A DNA stretch of 64,000 nucleotides from Pseudarthrobacter defluvii (GTDB taxonomy: Bacteria; Actinomycetota; Actinomycetes; Actinomycetales; Micrococcaceae): the NCBI RefSeq assembly GCF_030816725.1, contig NZ_JAUSYG010000001.1, positions 186,001 through 250,000 on the forward strand, given 5' to 3'. The position numbers and the translations under genes are program-made. Positions 58,201 through 64,000 of this stretch are shown one piece after another. The notes beneath the pieces were generated by a model. That model saw nothing but the letters and a program-made list of their open reading frames with translations, was not told the DNA's origin and searched no databases. Every line of letters starts with the position of its first letter. Positions within the stretch are counted from its first letter, which is position 1.

Positions 58201-58423
58201 CTGTTTGATTTCTTCTTTTATTGTCTTTCCTTTGAGCAGGCGCGGTAGTGCGCTGGTGTGCGTGCCCTTCTTACAAGGGAAATCGTGCCACGCCAACCGG
58301 GTCCGGAACAGTTCGCTCACGGACCTGTGGTGATGGGGAGGGATCCCCATCGCGGGGTTCCGTTACCTGTGCAACCATGAGGACCAGCGATTGACACGAA
58401 CCGCACTCTTTCCCGGGGGAACC

Positions 58424-60005
58424 ATGACTTTTTACGGCGCAGACATCAGCCAGCTGCGGGCGCTGGCCAAGGCGGCGGACCAGGCAGCGTCCTTGCTGAG
58501 CAGCGCGTGCCGGCTCACTGCAGAGCCAGATCCAGTCGGCGCCGTGGAAGGGCCGGGACAGCGAGCGCTTCCGCCAGGAGTGGAGCGCCAGCCACCGGCC
58601 CAGCCTGGACAAAGTGGTGGCAAGCCTTCGGGAAAACTCCAAAATCCTAATGAAGCACGCCGATGAGCAGGAGAAGGCTTCCACTGCCGGAAGCGGCGGC
58701 TCCGGCGGCAGCAGTTGGAACCGGCTGGCTACCCTGGCCGCGCAGGCCAAGGAATGGTTCCAGGAAAAGGCTGAAGCAGCCAGGGAGCTCGCGGAGCACC
58801 GCCGGGACCTGGCGTCAGGGCTGGACCGCATGCTCAACGCCACCCCGGAGGAGCAGGCAAAGTGGTGGGCCGGGCTGTCCGACGCCGACCGCAAGTACCT
58901 CATCCAGGGCGAAGGCAGCGATGGCCCCTTTGCCGAGGACCTAATGCGCATGGACGGCGGCATCCCCGCCTCCGCACAGCAGCTGGCCAAGCAGCACCTG
59001 CAGGAACTGGCCAAGGCGGACATTCCGGTCTACTCGGAGACGGGCAAGGCCTCCATCGAGGCGCGTGTCGCCTGGGTCCACGGCGGTGCAGAGGTAGGCA
59101 CCGAGGTGGTGGAGAACGCGGACGGGTCCGCGACCATGAAGGTGTACGGAAACCTGGGCCTGGGCGTCAATGACACCACCGGCACCGCCGGTGCCACGCT
59201 GACCGGTGAGGTATCCCGGGAGTACACGTTCGGCAGCGTCGAGGAAGCGATGGCTGCCCGGGAACAGATGTACCGCGACCTGCCGCCGGACAGCATCGGC
59301 GATATCAAGGATGTGGCGGGCAATCCGCCCGGGTACGTCCTGGACACCATCAATGACGCTGCCAAGGACAACGGTTCCATGGGACAGGCTGACAAGGCCA
59401 AAGGCACGTTCTCCCTCGACGCAAAGGGCGAGGCCGGCACGGCGTCCGGCGGGGCGAAGCTGGACCTCGCCTACGAGCGCAACCTGACTGACGGAACCTC
59501 GACGGCCAGCGGCGAGGTCTCCGCGCAGGGCCAGCTCAAACTTGACGGCCGGGTCTTCGAGGCCTCCGGCAAGGGCGGGCTGCAGGTCAACATGGACAAG
59601 GGCAACAACATCGACTCCGTCTCGGTGTCCATGGAGGGGACCGTGGCGCAGGGCGTCACCTCCGGTGTGAAGACCGAGGCCGCCAAATTCGATTCCACCG
59701 TCACTGCCGGAAGCCAGGGCACTGTCAGGATCGACGTGGATTACTCCCGGGAAAACCGCCCCATCATCGACAGCTACCTGCGCAACGTTGCCCTGGGCAA
59801 TGACACCGGCGCCGCCCGTGACGCGGCGCGGCTGTACGAGGCAGGCTCCGCCACCGTCCAGGTCAACACCGTTGTCACCGCTACCAACGAGGCAGGCTTC
59901 GACCTGAAGGCGGGCGAGGTGGAGGTCAAGACCGAAAACCAGGCCACCACGAACGTCTCCACGTACTATAAGGTCCCCAACGACACCAAGCTCGAGAGGC
60001 TCTGA
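58424..60005 (+). pseudogene. WXG100-type protein with long C-terminal domain, frameshifted
   Basis: Frame 1 from ATG 58424 encodes MTFYGADISQLRALAKAADQ and ASLLSS. The +1 frame from about 58505 continues RAGSLQSQIQSAPWKGRDSE, RFRQEWSASHRPSLDKVVAS, the classic WXG (APWKG) helical hairpin, and runs open to 60005. One base must be removed near 58495-58515; about 526 aa results. Residues ~85-200 are charged helices; ~200-520 are Gly/Thr/Val beta-rich (KVYGNLGLGVNDTTG). Suggests a type VII secretion substrate with a long passenger; no toxin motif is recognised. Good GGGGGA site before the ATG. No ESX core genes in the window. Confidence 0.72.
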
Positions 60006-60010
60006 AACCA

Positions 60011-60457
60011 ATGTCAGTGCACATCGAATCCCCGCTGGGCTTCACCGCAGACTTTCCCGAGCACACCCAGGTCCTGGACGACTCCACCGCCGGGCCCAAC
60101 AGCGAACAGTACGGGCTGCTGAACGGCGTCCTGGTCACCGTCATCAAGGACGACACGTCCGTGCGGGATGCCCCGCAGGCCAACGGCTGGGCGCACCTGA
60201 TGGCAGGCTTCTACCTTGAGGAACGCGGCGGCACCCTCCTGGCGGAGGGGGAGCTCAACCTCCCCGGCAAGGCTGCCTACGCCGTGGTGGTGGGATATGA
60301 CGACGACGGCGGGCCGGCCAAGGTGGCCGCCACGGCAGGTATCTGGGAGAGCGGGCGCTTCATGGGCGTGGTGGTCATCTGGCCCTACCTGAACGCGGAG
60401 ACAGAACCCCGGCTGGACATGCTCAAGGAGATCGTGGGCTCAATCAGCGTGGGCTGA
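60011..60457 (+). CDS. Small conserved-looking partner of the WXG100 protein
   Basis: 148 aa, unknown function. Pattern HIESPLGFTADFPEHTQVL, a central GELNLPGKAAYAVVVGYDDD and a final PRLDMLKEIVGSI suggest a PsbP/DcrB-like fold as in LpqN-type proteins of ESX loci; this is inference from shape only. No signal peptide. Five bases after the WXG100 gene, so co-transcribed. Overlaps the converging trmB by 18 bp. Confidence 0.75.
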   Translation: MSVHIESPLGFTADFPEHTQVLDDSTAGPNSEQYGLLNGVLVTVIKDDTSVRDAPQANGWAHLMAGFYLEERGGTLLAEGELNLPGKAAYAVVVGYDDDGGPAKVAATAGIWESGRFMGVVVIWPYLNAETEPRLDMLKEIVGSISVG

Positions 60458-61402
60458 GCAGCCTTCACCCTTTGGTACCTGGCGGCGGCGGTAGCACAGG
60501 TCGAAGATCAGCCTGCCGGCTTCATGGGCCTTCGCCTCGAAACTGGTCCTGATCCGGCCCTCGAAGCGCGGAGCCCAGCCGCCAGTTTCGTCCACGCCTT
60601 CATTAGGACCGGTATGTTCGGTGCTCACGGGGGCGCGTCCTTCGCGGACGGGTGCTCCGCCCACCACGGATTCAACGCCCGACTGCCACACCTGTGTCAG
60701 CGGGCTTTCGGGGCCGCGGCGCTCGCCGTTGTGCAGGTTCTCGAAGTCGGCCGACGCAGCCATGACGTCCCGGACGTGGACGGCATAGTTGGACCAGTCG
60801 GTGGCGATCCGGAACAGGCCTCCCGGTTTCAGGGCCCGTGCCGCCAATCTGGCGAACTCAGGCTGGATGAGCCGGCGCTTGTGGTGCCGCGACTTGTGCC
60901 ACGGGTCCGGGAAGAAGACCCACAGTTCGCTGACCGAGCCTTCGGGGAGCATGGTGGCCAGCACTTCAGGTGCGTTGGCTTCCACCACGCGGACATTGTT
61001 CAGGCCCCGGCTGTTGATTTTGATGATGGTGTTGGCCAGCCCCGGGGTGTAGACCTCCACCGCCAGGAAGTTGGTGTCCGGGTTCTGTTCCGCCGCGTGG
61101 CAGATGGCGTCGCCAAGGCCGGAACCGATCTCGACGATGAGCGGGGCCTCGCGGCCAAATTCTGCAACTGCGTCGAAGGTGTAGTCGGGGTGGACCGAGG
61201 TGTTGGCTACGTGCCGTGGAACGTCAACTGCCCACCGCTCGGAGTGCTCTGCCCAGGCAGCCTGCCGCCGGCCCTGCAGGCGGGTGCCGCGGCGGACGAA
61301 GCTGACCGGGCGGCCGCCGTAGGTGCCGAAGGAGGCCTGGGTTCCGGGCGTGACAGGCCGCGGGACATGCGGCTGCTGGGGGTTTTCAGGGGATTCGCTC
61401 AT
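60440..61402 (-). CDS. trmB: tRNA (guanine-46-N7)-methyltransferase
   Basis: 320-aa SAM-dependent enzyme making m7G46 in tRNA variable loops. SAM motif LIVEIGSGLGDAI (88-100) and the diagnostic FFPDPWHKSRHHKRR (163-177) are intact. Longer than the ~220-aa Escherichia enzyme through an N-terminal extension and an insertion near residues 235-280. Ends inside the small partner gene. Confidence 0.96.
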   Translation of the reverse strand: MSESPENPQQPHVPRPVTPGTQASFGTYGGRPVSFVRRGTRLQGRRQAAWAEHSERWAVDVPRHVANTSVHPDYTFDAVAEFGREAPLIVEIGSGLGDAICHAAEQNPDTNFLAVEVYTPGLANTIIKINSRGLNNVRVVEANAPEVLATMLPEGSVSELWVFFPDPWHKSRHHKRRLIQPEFARLAARALKPGGLFRIATDWSNYAVHVRDVMAASADFENLHNGERRGPESPLTQVWQSGVESVVGGAPVREGRAPVSTEHTGPNEGVDETGGWAPRFEGRIRTSFEAKAHEAGRLIFDLCYRRRQVPKGEGCSAHAD

Positions 61403-61420
61403 CCCTTCCAGAATAGCGCC

Positions 61421-61488
61421 GGGGCGGGGTGCCAGGAGCAGCAGGGTCAGGGCTGGGGCGGGGTGGCAAGAGCAGATGGGTCAGTGCT
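61421..61488. repeat. Tandem pair of 34-bp imperfect repeats
   Basis: Units 61421-61454 and 61455-61488 share 29 of 34 bases and begin GGGGCGGGGT. They lie in the trmB upstream region, within 20-90 bp of its start. Confidence 0.7.
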
Positions 61489-61567
61489 GGGCCGGCTTGC
61501 AGCCGTCGTGCACCAGCTTGGCACCACACAAATCAGCAGTTTGGCGCCACTCAGATCCGGTGCGCGG

Positions 61568-62065
61568 TCAAAACAGCCCCAAGTTGTCCAGCGCTGGACC
61601 CAATGCCAAAGCGAAGACCAAGCCGCTGAGACACAGCGCAACGGCCGCGGCTGACCGTTCACCCGATCCCGGTGGCGACCCCTTCAGGGCGGGGATTGCC
61701 AGCCGCAGGGCGAGCGAGGCAAAGAGGAGCGGAAGGCTGAACAGCACCAGGGGAGTTACCCAACGCCTGCTGGAAGAGCCATCGTCCGAATACGTCATCA
61801 ACATGGCGAACATGGAAACCGGTGCGGTGAGAATCATGCTTGCAGGGGCAATGATCGCCAGGACCAGGCTGTTAGCTCCTTTACGTTTGGGTGCACCCGG
61901 CTGCGGCTGGTCCGGGCCGCCCTGGACGGGAGGCGGCCCCACCCCGTCCAGCGGTACGGGTTCCAGCGATGTGTTTTCCCGCAGTCCGCTGTCCGGCGGC
62001 CGGCTCTCCCGCCGTGCGCTTTCCAGCTGTGCGGGGCGGGGTTCTGGTGGCGGTGTGGTTTCCAT
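61568..62065 (-). CDS. Small membrane protein with Pro-rich N-terminus
   Basis: 165 aa, unknown. Residues 1-60 are Pro/Arg/Glu-rich and presumably cytosolic. Three hydrophobic stretches follow: NSLVLAIIAPASMILTAPVS, LVLFSLPLLFASLALRLAIP and AAAVALCLSGLVFALALG. The DUF4190-like pattern is only suggestive. ATG has GGGAGC upstream. Divergent from the MFS gene. Confidence 0.65.
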   Translation of the reverse strand: METTPPPEPRPAQLESARRESRPPDSGLRENTSLEPVPLDGVGPPPVQGGPDQPQPGAPKRKGANSLVLAIIAPASMILTAPVSMFAMLMTYSDDGSSSRRWVTPLVLFSLPLLFASLALRLAIPALKGSPPGSGERSAAAVALCLSGLVFALALGPALDNLGLF

Positions 62066-62203
62066 GGTGCTCCCGTTGGTTGGTGCGGCCAGGTGCGTGG
62101 CCGCGGCTGGTTACAACGTATGAATCCGGGCACGCGCGCCGGAAGGAGCGCGGGCCCGTATGTGGATAACTCCACACCGCCGCCCGCCTGCAAGAATGGG
62201 CGG

Positions 62204-63550
62204 ATGACTGACGCAACGAATGCCGAAGTGGGCATGCAGCAGCGACGGGCTGACTCCGGGGAACCGCAGGGCCGGGCCAGGGCGGGCAGCAGCCTGGTGG
62301 AGCTCAGTACCCTGGTGGATGCAGAAATCGATGAACTTCCGGCGCCGGAGCCCACCCGGGTGGGCAGCCGGCGCGCCCTGGCCTACCTGGGCGTGTGCCT
62401 GGTCCTGATCGGACTGAACCTGAGAAGCGTCTTTTCCAGCCTCTCCGCAGTCCTTCCGGAGGTGACCTCCCAGGCGGCGCTGCCCGGCTGGTCCGTGGTG
62501 GTGCTGACCACGGTTCCCGTGACACTGCTCGGCGTATTTGCGCCGCTCGCCCCGGTCCTGGCACGCCGGTTCGGGGCCGAGCGGGTGCTGCTGGGCGCCA
62601 TGGCCTTGCTGACCGCAGGGCTGCTGCTGCGGCCGGTGGACACCGGGGCCGGTCTGGCAGGCAGCGGACACCTGCCGGCCCTCCTGGTCGGCACGGCGGC
62701 CTGCGGCGCGGCGATCGCGCTGTGCAACGTGCTGCTCCCCGGCCTGGTGAAGCGCGACTTCCCGCACCGGCTGGGGCTCATGGGCGGGCTCTACACCACC
62801 GCCATCTGTGCCTCCGCCGCGCTGGGAGCCGGGTTCACCTACCCGGTCTACACGGCGACGGGGGAATGGACCAAGGCACTGTGGGTCTGGGCCGTGCCCG
62901 CCGCCGTCGTCCTTCTGTTGTTCCTGCCCGTGGCACTGCGGCAGGGGACTGTCAGGCACCAGGCGGTCAGGGATGGTGTGAACGTGTGGCGCTCATCGGT
63001 CGCCTGGCAGGTGACCATCTTTATGGTGCTGCAGGCCATGATGTCCTTCAGCGGTTTCGCATGGCTGGCGCCCATCCTCCGTGAGAGGGGCGTGGACGGC
63101 GCCACCGCCGGACTGATCGTCGCCGTGTGCATTGTCCTGCAGATGCTTGGCTCGCTGTTCGCCCCCGCCCTGGCTGCAAGGTTCCGGGACCAGCGCGCCA
63201 TCAACACCGTGGTGGCGCTGATGACCGGCGGCGGATTCGTGCTGAGCATCCTGGGACCGCTGGACCTCATTTGGGTGTGGGCCGGACTGCTGGGGCTGGG
63301 GCAGGGAAGCCTGACCGCCGCCGCGCTGACCCTGATCATGCTCCGCACACGCGACGGGCACACCGCTGCCCACCTTTCGGGCATGATGCAGGGGGTCGGC
63401 TACGGGGTGGGCTCCACGGGGACGCTCATGGTCGGCCAGCTGCACCAGGCCACGGGGTCCTTCGTCCCTGCCGGCATCCTGTTCATGGTGGTGGGCCTGC
63501 TCGCGGCGGTCTTCGGCTACCGCTCCGGCCGGAACCGCTACGTGGGATAG
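62204..63550 (+). CDS. CynX/NimT-type MFS transporter
   Basis: About 448 aa, 12 predicted membrane helices. Family features include LIGLNLRSVFSSLSAVLP in the first helix, VLARRFGAERVLLG and a GLLGLGQGSLTAAALTL segment. Related to cyanate / 2-nitroimidazole permeases, but substrate cannot be named. Start set at ATG of MTDATNAEV; an in-frame start at 62093 would add 37 atypical residues. Followed after 8 bp by another MFS gene. Confidence 0.88.
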   Translation: MTDATNAEVGMQQRRADSGEPQGRARAGSSLVELSTLVDAEIDELPAPEPTRVGSRRALAYLGVCLVLIGLNLRSVFSSLSAVLPEVTSQAALPGWSVVVLTTVPVTLLGVFAPLAPVLARRFGAERVLLGAMALLTAGLLLRPVDTGAGLAGSGHLPALLVGTAACGAAIALCNVLLPGLVKRDFPHRLGLMGGLYTTAICASAALGAGFTYPVYTATGEWTKALWVWAVPAAVVLLLFLPVALRQGTVRHQAVRDGVNVWRSSVAWQVTIFMVLQAMMSFSGFAWLAPILRERGVDGATAGLIVAVCIVLQMLGSLFAPALAARFRDQRAINTVVALMTGGGFVLSILGPLDLIWVWAGLLGLGQGSLTAAALTLIMLRTRDGHTAAHLSGMMQGVGYGVGSTGTLMVGQLHQATGSFVPAGILFMVVGLLAAVFGYRSGRNRYVG

Positions 63551-63558
63551 GAACTGCC

Positions 63559-64000
63559 GTGCAGGATTCCACGCTCTCGGGCCCCCGTACCGCCAGCGGA
63601 ATCTTCCGGGCCCCGTACCTCTGGGTAACGGTCGGTACGTGCGCCCTGGTGTTCCTGGTTGCCTTCGAGTCCCTGGCCGTTACCACCATCATGCCCGTGG
63701 TCAGCAGGGAGCTGAACGGCGGAAGCCTGTACGCACTGGCCTTCGCCGGGCCGCTGGCAACGGGCGTAATCGGCATGGTGGGAGCCGGCAACTGGTCCGA
63801 CCGGCGCGGGCCTGCCATGCCGCTGTATGCCTCCGTGGCGCTGTTCGTGCTGGGCCTGCTGATCGCGGGCACGTCGGTGTCCATGCCTATGCTCGTCGCG
63901 GGCCGCCTGGTCCAGGGCCTCGGCGGCGGCGCCCTCACGGTCGCGCTCTACGTGCTCGTGGCCCGGTTCTTCCCCGGCACGCTGCACCCCCGGATCTTCG
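63559..64000 (+). CDS. MFS drug-efflux-type transporter (5' part only)
   Basis: The first 147 codons are visible and open to the window end. GTG start with AGGAA upstream. Helix 1 (LWVTVGTCALVFLVAFESLA) and the TTIMPVVSRELNG segment that follows match multidrug efflux MFS proteins, as do NWSDRRGPAMPLY (loop 2-3) and VAGRLVQGLGGGALTVALYV. Probably co-transcribed with the preceding transporter. Confidence 0.88.
   Translation, partial: MQDSTLSGPRTASGIFRAPYLWVTVGTCALVFLVAFESLAVTTIMPVVSRELNGGSLYALAFAGPLATGVIGMVGAGNWSDRRGPAMPLYASVALFVLGLLIAGTSVSMPMLVAGRLVQGLGGGALTVALYVLVARFFPGTLHPRIF

Overview
High-GC DNA with GTG/TTG starts, compact operons and actinobacterial families (four-subunit sarcosine oxidase, WXG100 protein, ECF/anti-sigma pairs). 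Gene content and protein flavour suggest Micrococcaceae, most likely Arthrobacter or Pseudarthrobacter. This is inferred from the sequence only; no 16S or marker phylogeny was possible. No tRNA, rRNA, CRISPR array, transposase or prophage was found, so the window looks like ordinary chromosome rich in catabolic islands.

Layout. (1) 1-3.6 kb: aromatic-acid catabolism. A fused FAH/RraA-type protein, cut by the window edge, is divergent from a flavin hydroxylase resembling 3-hydroxybenzoate 4-monooxygenase. (2) 3.6-4.4 kb: prephenate dehydratase. (3) 4.5-11 kb: amylosucrase in an operon with a CUT1 sugar ABC transporter, divergent from a ROK regulator. (4) 11-12.8 kb: a tartrate/D-malate dehydrogenase-like enzyme and a GntR regulator. 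(5) 12.9-21.8 kb: a complete sarcosine operon, glyA-soxBDAG-sdaA-purU. Sarcosine is demethylated to glycine plus methylene-THF, SHMT makes serine, serine dehydratase makes pyruvate, and PurU releases formate to recycle THF. (6) 21.9-28.2 kb: an orphan ABC ATPase, a UreI/AmiS-type channel, NADP-glutamate dehydrogenase, small membrane proteins, CsbD, an SDR and a cupin.

(7) 28.3-45.9 kb is the most interesting region: a probable utilisation locus for an acidic (uronate-containing), galactan-bearing glycan. It holds a CUT1 transporter with a DUF624 protein, a 2-hydroxyacid dehydrogenase, a frame-disrupted heparinase II/III-like lyase, a DeoR-HTH/LacI-sensor hybrid regulator, two ThuA-like proteins, a DUF2264 protein, a Gfo/Idh/MocA oxidoreductase, a LacI regulator with strong palindromic operators, and a secreted multidomain GH30 glycosidase. 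The inferred logic is extracellular cleavage, ABC import, then intracellular lyase/hydrolase and oxidoreductase steps.

(8) 46.3-52.3 kb: ammonium transporter, a beta-propeller glycosidase and a SWIM/SNF2 helicase. (9) 52.6-56.9 kb: two ECF sigma modules, an exported VPA-repeat protein and a lipoprotein. (10) 56.8-64 kb: SRPBCC and DUF1206 proteins, a long WXG100-type protein and small partner, TrmB, and two MFS transporters, the last cut by the window end.

Three genes (heparinase-like, lipoprotein, WXG100) each need one base removed to restore a sensible protein. Two of these fall in G/C homopolymers, so base-calling errors are a serious possibility and these genes should be read with that in mind. 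Several converging gene pairs overlap at their stop codons.
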